In this document: positions 9,947 through 18,496 of the stretch, piece after piece
Numbering within the stretch: the first letter of the stretch is position 1
Layout of the letters: every line of letters starts with the position of its first letter
DNA from: Silvimonas terrae
GTDB taxonomy: Bacteria > Pseudomonadota > Gammaproteobacteria > Burkholderiales > Chitinibacteraceae
NCBI RefSeq assembly: GCF_014202765.1
Contig: NZ_JACHHN010000002.1
Location: 62,001 to 126,000 of the forward strand
Reading direction: 5' to 3'
DNA: 64,000 bases
Translations under genes and position numbers: made by a program
Notes under the pieces: model-generated
Database searches by the model: none
Told to the model about the DNA's origin: nothing
Seen by the model: only the letters and a program-made list of their open reading frames with translations

Positions 9947-10315
9947 ATGATCAGCGTTGCCCATGAGCCAGGTTATGTGTCGGTTGCTGTCTTCAACGAA
10001 TTCACCGTGCATGATTTTCGCCAGTTTGAAGACGATGTACGGTACAAGATCAACTTTGAAGGCAAACCCAATCTGCTGTTCGATTTGACCGGAATGGTGC
10101 GTTACACGCTGGATATGGCCATTGAGGAATACAAGTTCGCCAAGGCGCATCGCTCTGATTTTGGGCGGGTTGCGGTGGTGACCGACGACCAGTGGGTAAC
10201 CTGGTCGGCCTGGATGAACACCTTGTTTTCTGAAGCCCGTATCGAAATTTTTGATAACCTGGACGAAGCCGTGGACTGGGTGCGGCAAGACGGGACACAA
10301 GGCGCAGCCGCGTAA
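9947..10315 (+). CDS. SpoIIAA-like (STAS superfamily) protein
   Basis: A 122-residue protein resembling the SpoIIAA-like family (formerly DUF3478), which has the fold of anti-sigma-factor antagonists but an unproven role. Supporting segments are LLFDLTGMVRYTLDMAIEEY and DFGRVAVVTDD, then a C-terminal helix. The serine phosphorylated in true SpoIIAA is not obvious. A very strong AAAGGGGGT ribosome-binding site precedes the ATG. Only 22 bases separate it from the next gene, suggesting a two-gene unit. Confidence 0.72.
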   Translation: MISVAHEPGYVSVAVFNEFTVHDFRQFEDDVRYKINFEGKPNLLFDLTGMVRYTLDMAIEEYKFAKAHRSDFGRVAVVTDDQWVTWSAWMNTLFSEARIEIFDNLDEAVDWVRQDGTQGAAA

Positions 10316-10337
10316 GACGGCAAAGCACAGGATGACC

Positions 10338-12056
10338 ATGAGATCTTTTCTCAATAATCTGTTTTCCAAAGATGTATCACCGCTGGAAAATCCGCGGCAG
10401 GTAAATGCCTGGTGCAAGAAGCTTGAACTGGCAGACCCGCAGGCCCAGCGCCAGAAAGTGGCGGCGGTCGTGAACGCCTTTCTGGCGGACAAGATCAAGC
10501 CAGAGCCCGCAGTACTACAGGCTCTGATCCGGATCGACGAAAGTGTGCAGATGGGCTATGAGCGCATCCGCTATCAGTACGTCTCCAATCCGCGCATGCC
10601 CAAAGAAATCGAGCAAAGCCTGTGGCAGGACATTACCGGGCTGGCCGATTCCATGGTCAAGGCGTATCTGAGTTTTGCCAAAGTCGAGGCCGATGGCGAA
10701 GAGAAGCAGGCCTACGACGCCATGATGCCGCTGGTGCTGGCGCGTTGCCTGCACTACGTTGGCATCCTGGCCAAATGGCACTACTTCCGCTTTGATCGGG
10801 TGCCGGCCCAGCTTTGGTCGCAGGCACATAGCCTGTACCGGCTTTCCGAGATTGATGGCTTCGACTGCAACCCGTTTCCGCTTTATCCGCATCATGGGGC
10901 GGAGGTAAGCTCCTGCGCCGACGAATACATCCAGTTGTTGATGCTCAATACGGTTTCGTCCAACAACCTCTCGGTGCGGCAACTGGACTGGGTGGATCAG
11001 TGGCTGGATAAGTGGTCCCGTAACGTGCTGATTGCCCGGCGTTTCCAGCCTGACCATCATCACTACTGTGTCAATCTGAGCGGCAAACAGGGGCCGGAAA
11101 AGATTGGTGACGATAGCCAGGGTGATCCCTATCGCTACTGGGGCATTTACGAGTTGCTCAATGAAGTGCAGGGGTTGATCGCCAAGCTTGAAAGCGGTAC
11201 CTCGCCGGCCAACCTGGGGCTCGGCAATGATGTGCGCGGGCCGGCTTGCCTGGAACTGTTGAAACATCTGGATGTGTTCTGGGGCATGGCGGTGCGCAAT
11301 GCGCAATTTACCCGCAGTGATCGCCATGATGTGAGCAAAGAGGCGGACGTCGTGAACGGGCTGGACCGCCTGCACCGCAAGGTGCGTAGCGACAACGAAC
11401 GCTTTACCCGCCAGCCGGATGAGGCGAAAACCGGTGTCGATTACGACGAAGTCATGGACATGCGCTTGTATGGCTTTGTTTCTGCCCGCACGCGTTCGCG
11501 GCAGGCACAGGCCCCGCAGATTGTGCAGAGAACGGAAGCGCCCGACTGGCAATCCTGGCGCGTGGAAAACGAATCTGAAGGCGGTTATGGCGCCACGCTG
11601 GAAGTAGCGGGGGCCGAGTGGGTACGGCCTGGCGTCATGATTGGCATGCGGTTTGGGCCGGACGATAGCTGGAAGGTCTGCGTGGTGCGCCGGATTTCCC
11701 GCATGAATGAATTCCAGATTTACGCGGGCCTGCAATTATTGAGCGCCACACCGGTGGCGGTGAGTATCCAGACGACCTCGACGACACCAGCACCGCCGCG
11801 TGCGCTGGAAGTCACGGATTTTGAAGCCTTTGACAGTGCCGCGCTCCATACCATGAATTCGGCGCTGTACCTGCCGTATGAGGTCGACGGCGTGACCACC
11901 AACACCTTGTTGATGCATTCCGCTAATTACGATGCGGATCGCACCTATGACGTGCAGGCGCGTGAGCGGCACTTTACCGTCAGCCTGGGGCGCTCGCTGG
12001 ATAAAGGCGTGGACTGGACTTGGGTCACGGTGCAGGTGCTGAGCCAGAAACACTGA
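10338..12056 (+). CDS. Protein of unknown function with PilZ-like C-terminus
   Basis: A cytoplasmic-looking protein of about 572 residues that I cannot assign to a named family. The first 400 residues are mostly helical and rich in Trp, Tyr and His. The region from about residue 415 has the pattern of a PilZ-like barrel (SWRVENESEGGYGATL, VRPGVMIGMRFG, CVVRRISR, YAGLQLLSATPV), but the canonical RxxxR c-di-GMP motif is not evident. No signal peptide or membrane segment is seen. The ATG at 10338 fits the AGGA site better than the ATG six bases earlier. It probably shares a transcript with the SpoIIAA-like gene. Confidence 0.65.
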   Translation: MRSFLNNLFSKDVSPLENPRQVNAWCKKLELADPQAQRQKVAAVVNAFLADKIKPEPAVLQALIRIDESVQMGYERIRYQYVSNPRMPKEIEQSLWQDITGLADSMVKAYLSFAKVEADGEEKQAYDAMMPLVLARCLHYVGILAKWHYFRFDRVPAQLWSQAHSLYRLSEIDGFDCNPFPLYPHHGAEVSSCADEYIQLLMLNTVSSNNLSVRQLDWVDQWLDKWSRNVLIARRFQPDHHHYCVNLSGKQGPEKIGDDSQGDPYRYWGIYELLNEVQGLIAKLESGTSPANLGLGNDVRGPACLELLKHLDVFWGMAVRNAQFTRSDRHDVSKEADVVNGLDRLHRKVRSDNERFTRQPDEAKTGVDYDEVMDMRLYGFVSARTRSRQAQAPQIVQRTEAPDWQSWRVENESEGGYGATLEVAGAEWVRPGVMIGMRFGPDDSWKVCVVRRISRMNEFQIYAGLQLLSATPVAVSIQTTSTTPAPPRALEVTDFEAFDSAALHTMNSALYLPYEVDGVTTNTLLMHSANYDADRTYDVQARERHFTVSLGRSLDKGVDWTWVTVQVLSQKH

Positions 12057-12075
12057 ACGGTGGCGTTCCGCACAT

Positions 12076-12112
12076 GAAAAAAGGCTTTGTCCGAGAGGGC
12101 AAAGCCTTTTTC
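12076..12112. terminator. Bidirectional Rho-independent terminator
   Basis: AAAAAGGCTTTG (12078-12089) pairs with CAAAGCCTTTTT (12100-12111) around a 10-base loop. The A-run and T-run make it usable in both directions, between the PilZ-like gene and the convergent esterase gene. Confidence 0.9.
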
Positions 12113-12138
12113 TTGGGGGGGCCTGTCAGAGCCGTAAC

Positions 12139-12819
12139 TCAGGCCAGCACTTTGGTCAGAAACCGGCCAATAGCGTGGATTTCCGGCAGGCAAACTGAAT
12201 GCTGCATAGGCCAGTCATGCCATTCAACCGGGTTACCCAGCGCCTCGGTTGCCGCTTTGGCGCGTCGGCCCAATGCAACGGGTACGACCGGATCCGCCGT
12301 GCCATGCGCCGCCAGCACTGGCGTCGTGGCGTTGGCGGGGCTGCGCGCTTGCTCAATCAATACGGGGGAGGGCCAATAGGTGGAGAGCGCAACGATACCG
12401 GCCAGCTTGTCCGGGCAGGTCAGGCCCGCCGTATAGGCAATCGCACCGCCTTGAGAGAAACCAGCCAGTACGATGCGTTCGGTGGGCACGCCACGTGCAT
12501 TCTGGTCCGCAATCAGCGCGGCAACGTCCTCCAGCGACTGCCGGATACCGTTTTCGTCCGCATGCCGATCAATATCGTCAAAGTACAGAATGTCGTACCA
12601 CGCGCGCATGGTGTAGCCGTTGTTGCAGGTGATCGGCATGAAGGGCGCATGCGGGAACACAAATCGCACGGCCAGATCGTCTGGCAGTCCCAGTTCTGGC
12701 ACTACGCCGGCAAAGTCGCTGCCATCCGCACCCAGACCGTGCATCCAGATGACGGCGGCGGTGGGTTGTGGGCCAGTTTCAACTTCAATGGTATCCAGCA
12801 AAGCTCTGGTGTTACTCAC
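12139..12819 (-). CDS. Carboxylesterase / phospholipase, alpha/beta hydrolase
   Basis: A 226-residue soluble serine hydrolase of the carboxylesterase 2 (YpfH/EstB, acyl-thioesterase-like) family. The nucleophile serine is in GFSQGG (about residue 120), the acid in HGTADPVVP, and the histidine in WPMQHSV. The oxyanion-hole region is WMHGLGADGSDF. The substrate is unknown; family members hydrolyse short-chain esters, lysophospholipids or acyl-protein thioesters. It is the distal gene of a minus-strand unit starting at darP, three bases downstream of mog. Confidence 0.87.
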   Translation of the reverse strand: MSNTRALLDTIEVETGPQPTAAVIWMHGLGADGSDFAGVVPELGLPDDLAVRFVFPHAPFMPITCNNGYTMRAWYDILYFDDIDRHADENGIRQSLEDVAALIADQNARGVPTERIVLAGFSQGGAIAYTAGLTCPDKLAGIVALSTYWPSPVLIEQARSPANATTPVLAAHGTADPVVPVALGRRAKAATEALGNPVEWHDWPMQHSVCLPEIHAIGRFLTKVLA

Positions 12820-12822
12820 GGT

Positions 12823-13404
12823 TTATTCCTGCGGTTTGACGGCGGATTTAGGGCGGAAAGCGGCAACCACGTCAGCGCGGGTTTCGATATACGGGCCTTC
12901 CAGCAACTGGATGCAGTAGGGCACTGCGGCGAAGATACCCGGCACGATCACATGGTCCAGCCCGTCTTTAAGGCCTTCCAGCGTTTCGCGAATGGACTTG
13001 GGCTGGCCTGGCAGGTTGAGAATCAGGGCGCGCTTGCGGATCACGCCGACCTGGCGCGACAAGATGGCCGTCGGCACAAACTTGAGACTGATCTGCCGCA
13101 TTTGCTCGCCAAAGCCGGGCATTTCCCGGTCGGCAATGGCCAGCGTAGCGTCCGGCGTCACGTCACGCAGTGCGGGGCCGGTGCCCCCAGTGGTCAAGAC
13201 CAGATCGCAGGCCAGATCGTCAACCAGTTCGATCAGCGTAGCCTCGATGATGGTTTGTTCGTCTGCAATCAGGCGGGTGACGGTTTCAAATGGCGTAACC
13301 AGGGCCTTGCGCAGCCAGTCTTCCAGTGCCGGAATACCCTTGTCTTCGTAGACGCCTTGGGAGGCCCTGTCAGAGACCGAGACCAGACCAATCTTGAATG
13401 TCAT
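12823..13404 (-). CDS. mog: Molybdopterin adenylyltransferase
   Basis: A 193-residue enzyme that adenylylates molybdopterin before molybdenum insertion in molybdenum-cofactor synthesis. The MoaB/Mog signature is visible as LVLTTGGTGPALRDVTPDAT (about residues 68-87), with LILNLPGQPKS further on. The start overlaps the stop of the HAD phosphatase gene (ATGA), so the two are coupled. No other molybdenum-cofactor gene lies nearby. Confidence 0.92.
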   Translation of the reverse strand: MTFKIGLVSVSDRASQGVYEDKGIPALEDWLRKALVTPFETVTRLIADEQTIIEATLIELVDDLACDLVLTTGGTGPALRDVTPDATLAIADREMPGFGEQMRQISLKFVPTAILSRQVGVIRKRALILNLPGQPKSIRETLEGLKDGLDHVIVPGIFAAVPYCIQLLEGPYIETRADVVAAFRPKSAVKPQE

Positions 13405-14057
13405 GCGCGTTGTTCCAGAATCAGCGCCGCACCATCGCCTGGACGCAAGGTCAGTTCTTCGTAATGCGCTACCTTGGCGCCCGCCAGACCGGTGGGTTCG
13501 TGGCCACTGGCATGCAAGATCGCCACAACGTTCATGCCTGCCGCATGGGCCGAGCGTATGCCGGCCTCAGCGTCTTCAAACGCAACGCAGCGCTCTGGCG
13601 CCAGTCCCAGCAACGCCGCGCCTTTCAGGTAGGGTTCCGGATGCGGCTTGCCGCTTTGCACATCGTCCGAACTGACCATCAGTGCGGGTACCGGCAAACC
13701 GGCTGCCTGCAATTTGGCCGTGGCAATGGCGCGGGACGCTGAGGTGACGACCGCCCAGCGATCCGCCGGCAAGCTAGCCAGAAAGGCTGCCGCACCGGGG
13801 ATTGGCGTAATGGCATCCATTTCCCGTAGTTCCTGTTCCAGCAGGGCCACGACTTCCGCCTGGGCATCCATATGCGGGGCAACGATCTGGATGGTCTCAA
13901 CGCCGCGGCGGCCATGGACGTACTGCATCAGGTGGTCAAAATCGATGCCGTTCTTCACAGCCCAGCCATACCAGATGCGTTCGATCAGGATGGTGGAATC
14001 GACCAGGGTGCCGTCCATATCGAACAGAAAGCCTTCACATTGCATTTGCCAACTCAT
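13401..14057 (-). CDS. HAD-family (subfamily IA) sugar-phosphate phosphatase
   Basis: A 218-residue haloacid-dehalogenase-type hydrolase. Motif I is FDMDGTLVDST with the nucleophile aspartate, motif II is VVTSAS, the lysine motif is GKPHPEPYLKGA and motif IV is AFEDAEAGIRSA. It resembles the glycerol-3-phosphatase/sugar phosphatase/beta-phosphoglucomutase group. The substrate cannot be told from sequence. It overlaps mog by four bases and follows darP by 6 bases. Confidence 0.85.
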   Translation of the reverse strand: MSWQMQCEGFLFDMDGTLVDSTILIERIWYGWAVKNGIDFDHLMQYVHGRRGVETIQIVAPHMDAQAEVVALLEQELREMDAITPIPGAAAFLASLPADRWAVVTSASRAIATAKLQAAGLPVPALMVSSDDVQSGKPHPEPYLKGAALLGLAPERCVAFEDAEAGIRSAHAAGMNVVAILHASGHEPTGLAGAKVAHYEELTLRPGDGAALILEQRA

Positions 14058-14063
14058 CTGCGC

Positions 14064-14627
14064 TTATTCCTCGTCAGTGTCGGGCAGGGTGCCGTCCGGG
14101 TTGGGTTGCACTGGTTGGGCAAATTGTTCTTTCAGGAGCTGGAACAACTCACGAAAAGCCTTGGGCGGCTTTTGCTGTTCACGTTCCTTGACGGCATTGC
14201 GGATCAACTGGCGCAAGTGCTGCACGTTGACAGTCGGGTGCTCTGCCACAAATTCTTCGACCGCTTTAGGCTCCGTCAGCATTTTTTCGCGGATGCGTTC
14301 GAGCTTGTGCAGCCAGGCGTTGTGTTCGTCCGATTGACCGGCAATCCGGGCCAGCAGGGCGCGGATCGGCTCTGGATCAACATCACGCATCAGTTTGCCG
14401 ATGTATTGTTTATGCCGCGCAACGGCACCATTTGCCTTGAGTCGCTTGGCTTCGCGAATGGCTGCGACCAGGCGTTCGGGCAAGCCCAGAGGCTCCAGCA
14501 GCTTGATGTCCAGTGGAATCAGTTCTGCGCCCAACTCTTGCAGCGCGGTCATCTCTCGCTTGAGCTGGGATTTGCTGACCAACTCGACATCATCGTCGTG
14601 CTGGTTGTTATTGTCGTTGTGTGCCAT
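14064..14627 (-). CDS. darP: Ribosome-associated protein DarP/YjgA (DUF615)
   Basis: A 187-residue DUF615 protein. The E. coli homologue binds late 50S precursors and helps the dynamic assembly of the large subunit. The family core begins at VSKSQLKREMTALQELG and continues with the basic helical segments PERLVAAIREAKRLK and RDVDPEPIRALLA. The ATG at 14627 is preferred; an ATG 12 bases upstream is nearly as good and neither has a strong ribosome-binding site. It is divergent from pmbA, the same pairing as yjgA/pmbA in many proteobacteria. Confidence 0.9.
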   Translation of the reverse strand: MAHNDNNNQHDDDVELVSKSQLKREMTALQELGAELIPLDIKLLEPLGLPERLVAAIREAKRLKANGAVARHKQYIGKLMRDVDPEPIRALLARIAGQSDEHNAWLHKLERIREKMLTEPKAVEEFVAEHPTVNVQHLRQLIRNAVKEREQQKPPKAFRELFQLLKEQFAQPVQPNPDGTLPDTDEE

Positions 14628-14720
14628 GTTTGGGGCCATTACTGCAAAACCGCTATCATAACAAACTAGTTCACAGACCACGCCGCATGCGTGCTCGCCA
14701 ATCATGAAAAAAGGATAATC

Positions 14721-16052
14721 GTGTCGGGATTCAGTTTTAGCGAACAGCAACTGACCACGCTGGTCGGTCAGGTACTGGATGAAGCCGCAAAGCAGGGCGC
14801 CAGCGATTGCGAAGTGGATATTTCCGAGTCATTTGGCCAGAACGTGAACGTGCGCCTGGGTGAAGTGGAAACCATCGAATACAACCGGGATAAAGGCCTG
14901 GGCGTCACGGTGTTTCTGGGCCAGCAAAAAGGGCATGCCAGCACGTCTGACTTTTCGGGCCAGGCACTGGCCGATACGGTCAAAGCCGCGTTGGCCATTG
15001 CCCGGTATACGGCGGCCGATGAATACGCCGGTTTGCCCGACAAAACCCTGCTGGCGACGCATTTCCCGGAGCTGGACCTCTACCATCCTTGGGATTTGCC
15101 GGTAGAAGACGCCATTCGCATTGCCACACAGTGTGAAGACGCGGCACGCGGGGTTGATCCGCGTATCACCAACTCGGAAGGCGGCTCGGCCTCTACCCAT
15201 GCTTCGCGCTGGGCCTACGGTAACTCGCTGGGGTTTGTCGGCGCGGGTACAGGGTCGCGCTATGGCGTATCCGCCGCTGTGATTGCGGAAGACGAAAGCG
15301 GCATGCAACGCGATTACTGGTACACCAGCATGCGTGACCCCAAAGATCTGGAACCGGCGGTGATTGTGGGGCGCAAAGCGGGTGAGCGGGCCCTGCGTCG
15401 CCTTGGCGCGCGCCGCGTCAAAACCGGGGAATACCCGGTGCTGTTTGAAGCATCGCTAGCCTCATCCTTGCTGGGTAACTGGGTTAACGCTGTCAGTGGC
15501 AGCAGCTTGTATCGCAAGTCTTCATTCTTGCTCGATAGCCTGGGCAAGCCGGTATTTGCCCCTTGCGTCACCATTGTGGATGACCCGTTCCTGAAAAAGG
15601 GCCTGGGTAGTGGCGCGTTTGATGCTGAAGGTGTCGCAACGCAGCGGCGTACCGTCGTTGATGCGGGGGTACAGCAAGGGTATTTCCTGTCCAGCTACAG
15701 CGCCCGCAAGCTGGGTATGCAAAGCACTGGTAACGCTGGTGGCGCGCACAATCTGCTCGTGACGCCGACGGCCAGTTTCGAAGAATTGCTGGCGGAACTG
15801 GGTACCGGCCTCTTCGTGACCGAATTGCTGGGGCATGGCACCAACATGGTGACGGGCGATTACTCGCGCGGCGCGGCTGGTTTCTGGGTGGAAAACGGGC
15901 AGATTCAATACCCGGTGGAAGAAATCACCGTGGCCGGCAATCTCAAGCAGATGTTCCTGGACGTGGTTGGTGTGGGTAGTGATATCCAGCTCTCCAGCAG
16001 TCGCCGGATTGGTTCCTTGCTGATCCGCAACATGACTGTGGCGGGCGAATGA
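14721..16052 (+). CDS. pmbA: Metalloprotease PmbA/TldE
   Basis: A 443-residue subunit of the TldD/TldE protease, which in E. coli degrades unfolded peptides and matures microcins. TldE lacks the zinc motif of its partner TldD and is the non-catalytic subunit. Conserved segments are VETIEYNRDKGLGVTVF, FLKKGLGSGAFDAEG and ELLGHGTNMVTGDYSRGA. I chose GTG at 14721, preceded by AAAGGA, over a weaker upstream GTG. tldD is not in the window. The stop overlaps the next gene. Confidence 0.93.
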   Translation: MSGFSFSEQQLTTLVGQVLDEAAKQGASDCEVDISESFGQNVNVRLGEVETIEYNRDKGLGVTVFLGQQKGHASTSDFSGQALADTVKAALAIARYTAADEYAGLPDKTLLATHFPELDLYHPWDLPVEDAIRIATQCEDAARGVDPRITNSEGGSASTHASRWAYGNSLGFVGAGTGSRYGVSAAVIAEDESGMQRDYWYTSMRDPKDLEPAVIVGRKAGERALRRLGARRVKTGEYPVLFEASLASSLLGNWVNAVSGSSLYRKSSFLLDSLGKPVFAPCVTIVDDPFLKKGLGSGAFDAEGVATQRRTVVDAGVQQGYFLSSYSARKLGMQSTGNAGGAHNLLVTPTASFEELLAELGTGLFVTELLGHGTNMVTGDYSRGAAGFWVENGQIQYPVEEITVAGNLKQMFLDVVGVGSDIQLSSSRRIGSLLIRNMTVAGE

Positions 16053-16680
16053 GCGGCACCCCGCGCCCGCTTTACTGGGATGAAGCCACCGCCGCGCTGG
16101 CGGTGGCCGACCCGGTGCTGGCGGCGTTGATTGCGCAATTTCCGGATATCAGCCTGCGTGGTCGGGGTGATGCCTGGCAAACGCTAGCCCGGTCCATCGT
16201 CGGACAGCAAATCTCGGTCAAGGCGGCAGAATCGGTCTGGAACCGCTTTCTGGCCGCGCTGGGTGGAGAGTTATCCAGCGGTGCCGTGTTGGCGCTGGAA
16301 ACCACGCAGTTGCGGGAATGCGGGCTGTCAGGCCGCAAGGTGGAGTATCTGCAAGATCTTTCCCGCCATCATGCCGCCGGCCGCCTGGATATGGCTTTGT
16401 GGCAAGACTGGGAGGACGAGGCCATCGTCGCGGAACTGGTGTCGATCCGCGGTATTGGTCGCTGGACGGCAGAGATGTTCCTGATGTTCTCCATGCTGCG
16501 CCCCAATGTGCTGCCACTCGATGACATCGGCGTGGTCAATGCCATTGCACGGCTGTACAACGGCGGCGAGCGCATGACGCCCAAGGCCATGCGTGAACTG
16601 GCCGAGCGCTGGCAGCCTGGCGTAGCGCGGCGACGTGGTATTTATGGCGTAGCCTGGAAGCCACGCCGATCGAATATTGA
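16049..16680 (+). CDS. DNA-3-methyladenine glycosylase II (AlkA-like), apparent 3' frameshift
   Basis: A base-excision-repair glycosylase of the HhH-GPD superfamily that removes alkylated purines. QTLARSIVGQQIS, the helix-hairpin-helix region (LVSIRGIGRWTAEMF) and the catalytic-aspartate segment (VLPLDDIGVV) are intact. After ELAERWQP (about base 16617) the frame shifts: the expected family ending WRSVATWYLWRSLEATPIEY-like is encoded in the next frame from 16618 to the TGA at 16678. One base seems to be missing. Read straight through, the ORF instead runs to 16942, about 100 residues that are antisense to the MarR gene. I give the end of the restored frame. The cause may be mutation or sequencing error. 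Confidence 0.78.
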
Positions 16681-16724
16681 TAGGCAGGGGAGCAGGCCAG
16701 GTGCTGGCACCACCCGCTCCGCGC

Positions 16725-17153
16725 TTATCCAACCCGCTTTGCCATCGCCTTCATCACGGCTTCCCACCCTTGCACAGCCTGTGGCCCGCATTGCGCAAAT
16801 ACTTCATCCAGCATGGCAAATTGCGGTGAGGAGAGCGCGGTTTCCAGCTGCGCGCCGGCCTCTGTCAGGGTCAGACATTTCACCCGCCGGTCTTCGACAT
16901 CTGGCGCGGTATCCACCAGTCCGGCCTCTACCAGCGCCTTGAGCGGGCCGTGTACGGCCTGTTTGCTCACGCCCAGCTTGTCGAGCAGCTCATTGACCGC
17001 AATGCCAGGATCGCGCCCGATAAAGTGCAGCAGCCGGTGATGCACCCGGTTCCAGCCGCGTTGGGCGAGGAAAGCATCGGGGGCGGCGGTGAAGGCACGA
17101 TAGGCGTAAAACAGCAGTTCCTGGGCTTCGCTGAGAACACGTTTGGTGGTCAT
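16725..17153 (-). CDS. MarR-family transcriptional regulator
   Basis: A 142-residue winged-helix regulator. The recognition region is DPGIAVNELLDKLGVSKQAV and the wing contains DVEDRRVKCLTLTEAG, both typical of MarR. It is divergent from the aminotransferase gene. Two matching inverted repeats (GTCAA-N5-TTGAC) lie in the intergenic region, so it probably represses itself and perhaps the aminotransferase. The ligand is unknown. Confidence 0.86.
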   Translation of the reverse strand: MTTKRVLSEAQELLFYAYRAFTAAPDAFLAQRGWNRVHHRLLHFIGRDPGIAVNELLDKLGVSKQAVHGPLKALVEAGLVDTAPDVEDRRVKCLTLTEAGAQLETALSSPQFAMLDEVFAQCGPQAVQGWEAVMKAMAKRVG

Positions 17154-17188
17154 GAAGGATTGGGCAACTGTTATGGTTGATATGGTTG

Positions 17189-17203
17189 GTCAATGATATT
17201 GAC
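17189..17203. promoter_or_regulatory. Operator-like palindrome 1 (GTCAA-N5-TTGAC)
   Basis: GTCAATGATATTGAC is a perfect inverted repeat with the same half-sites as the palindrome centred 42 bp away. It lies 36 bp upstream of the MarR-type gene's start codon, a typical autoregulatory position. Confidence 0.6.
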
Positions 17204-17229
17204 AATATCCGCGCCGGGAAACAACATAT

Positions 17230-17246
17230 GGTCAAATTAATTGACC
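17230..17246. promoter_or_regulatory. Operator-like palindrome 2 (GTCAA-N5-TTGAC)
   Basis: GGTCAAATTAATTGACC is a perfect inverted repeat sharing GTCAA-N5-TTGAC with the first site. The 42-bp centre spacing is four helical turns, which would put two bound dimers on the same DNA face. Confidence 0.6.
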
Positions 17247-17321
17247 TAAATGGTTGTATCTGTTGTCTTCTTTGTCACAGTCGCTGGCAAGGGGCCATGA
17301 TCAAAAGCCGGAGACTTAGCC

Positions 17322-18458
17322 ATGTTTGCCAAGCGTATTGAACGCCTTACCTCGTCGCTGGTGCGCGACATTCTTGCTGCCGCCAGTCGTCCGGGTGTGA
17401 TTTCTTTTGCAGGTGGCCTGCCGGCAGAAGAGGCGCTGTATCGGCCAGATCCGGCACAACTGCAATCCTTGCAACACTGCTGGCAATACGGCCAGACCGA
17501 GGGTGAGCCGCAACTGCGCGAAGCCATTGCCGCCGAGGCCAGAGCGCTGGGCATTGCCTGTGATGCCAGTCAGGTGCTGGTGTTGTCCGGCTCCCAACAG
17601 GGTATTGATCTAGTCTCCAAGCTGTTTATCGAGGAAGGCACGCGGGTGCTGGTAGAAGCGCCGGCCTACCTTGCGGCCGTGCAATCCTTCCGGTTGTTTG
17701 GTGCAGACTTTCTGCCGGTGACGGTTGATCCGGTCACCGGGCCGGATGCGCAATCCTTCAAATCTGCACTGGATTCGGCGCAACTGGCATATCTGACCCC
17801 CACATTTCAGAATCCCTCCGGTTATTGCTATCCCGCGGAGCAGCGTGAGCACATTGCCGCTGCGGTGGATGCGGCTGGCGTACCGCTGTTTGAGGATGAC
17901 CCCTACCGTGAACTGGCTTTTGACGGCGCGGCACCACAGCCGATTGTTGGCCGGCTGAAAAATGCACCGTGGGTCTACCAGGGGTCGTTTTCCAAAACAT
18001 TGGCGCCGGGCTTGCGGTTGGGCTTTCTGGTCGCCCATCCGGCGCTGGTGCCGCACCTGACGCGCCTGAAACAGGCCGCCGATCTGCATAGCAACCGGCT
18101 GAGCCAGCACTTGATTCTGCAAGCCCTGCAAAACGGCCTGCATGAACATGTGGCGCAAATCCTGCCGGTATACCGGGAACGGCGCGATGCCATGGCTGAC
18201 GCCTTGACCCGTCATCTGGGCGATCTGGTGTCCTGGCAAAAACCGGTCGGTGGTTTGTTCTTCTGGGTGCGTTTCAAACAGGCCGTTGACACCCATGCGC
18301 TAATGCGGCGCGCGCTGGAGGCGGGGGTGGCCATCATGCCCGGCGACGCGTTCTATACCACGACACCGGAACACAGTTGCCTGCGCCTTAATTTCAGCCA
18401 TTCCAGCCCGGCAGAGATTGAAGAAGGCATGGCGCGGCTTGCCAGCCTGCTGCGCTGA
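17322..18458 (+). CDS. PLP-dependent aminotransferase (fold type I, MocR/LysN-like catalytic domain)
   Basis: A 378-residue class I/II aminotransferase without an N-terminal DNA-binding domain. The N-terminus VRDILAAASRPGVISFAGG is characteristic of 2-aminoadipate/aromatic aminotransferases of the LysN/KAT group. The PLP lysine is in GSFSKTLAPGLRLGF. TPTFQNPSGYCYP and DDPYRELAFDG are the pocket segments. The amino-acid substrate is uncertain. It is divergent from a MarR regulator with two shared operator-like sites, so expression is probably inducible. Confidence 0.85.
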   Translation: MFAKRIERLTSSLVRDILAAASRPGVISFAGGLPAEEALYRPDPAQLQSLQHCWQYGQTEGEPQLREAIAAEARALGIACDASQVLVLSGSQQGIDLVSKLFIEEGTRVLVEAPAYLAAVQSFRLFGADFLPVTVDPVTGPDAQSFKSALDSAQLAYLTPTFQNPSGYCYPAEQREHIAAAVDAAGVPLFEDDPYRELAFDGAAPQPIVGRLKNAPWVYQGSFSKTLAPGLRLGFLVAHPALVPHLTRLKQAADLHSNRLSQHLILQALQNGLHEHVAQILPVYRERRDAMADALTRHLGDLVSWQKPVGGLFFWVRFKQAVDTHALMRRALEAGVAIMPGDAFYTTTPEHSCLRLNFSHSSPAEIEEGMARLASLLR

Positions 18459-18496
18459 TTTACAATGCCCGATCACCCGCGCCCGGAGCCGACAGC

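Noticed and set aside
16681-16942. C-terminal extension of the AlkA-like frame
   Set aside because: It is antisense to a good MarR gene and begins where the conserved glycosylase ending shifts frame, so it is treated as a product of the frameshift.
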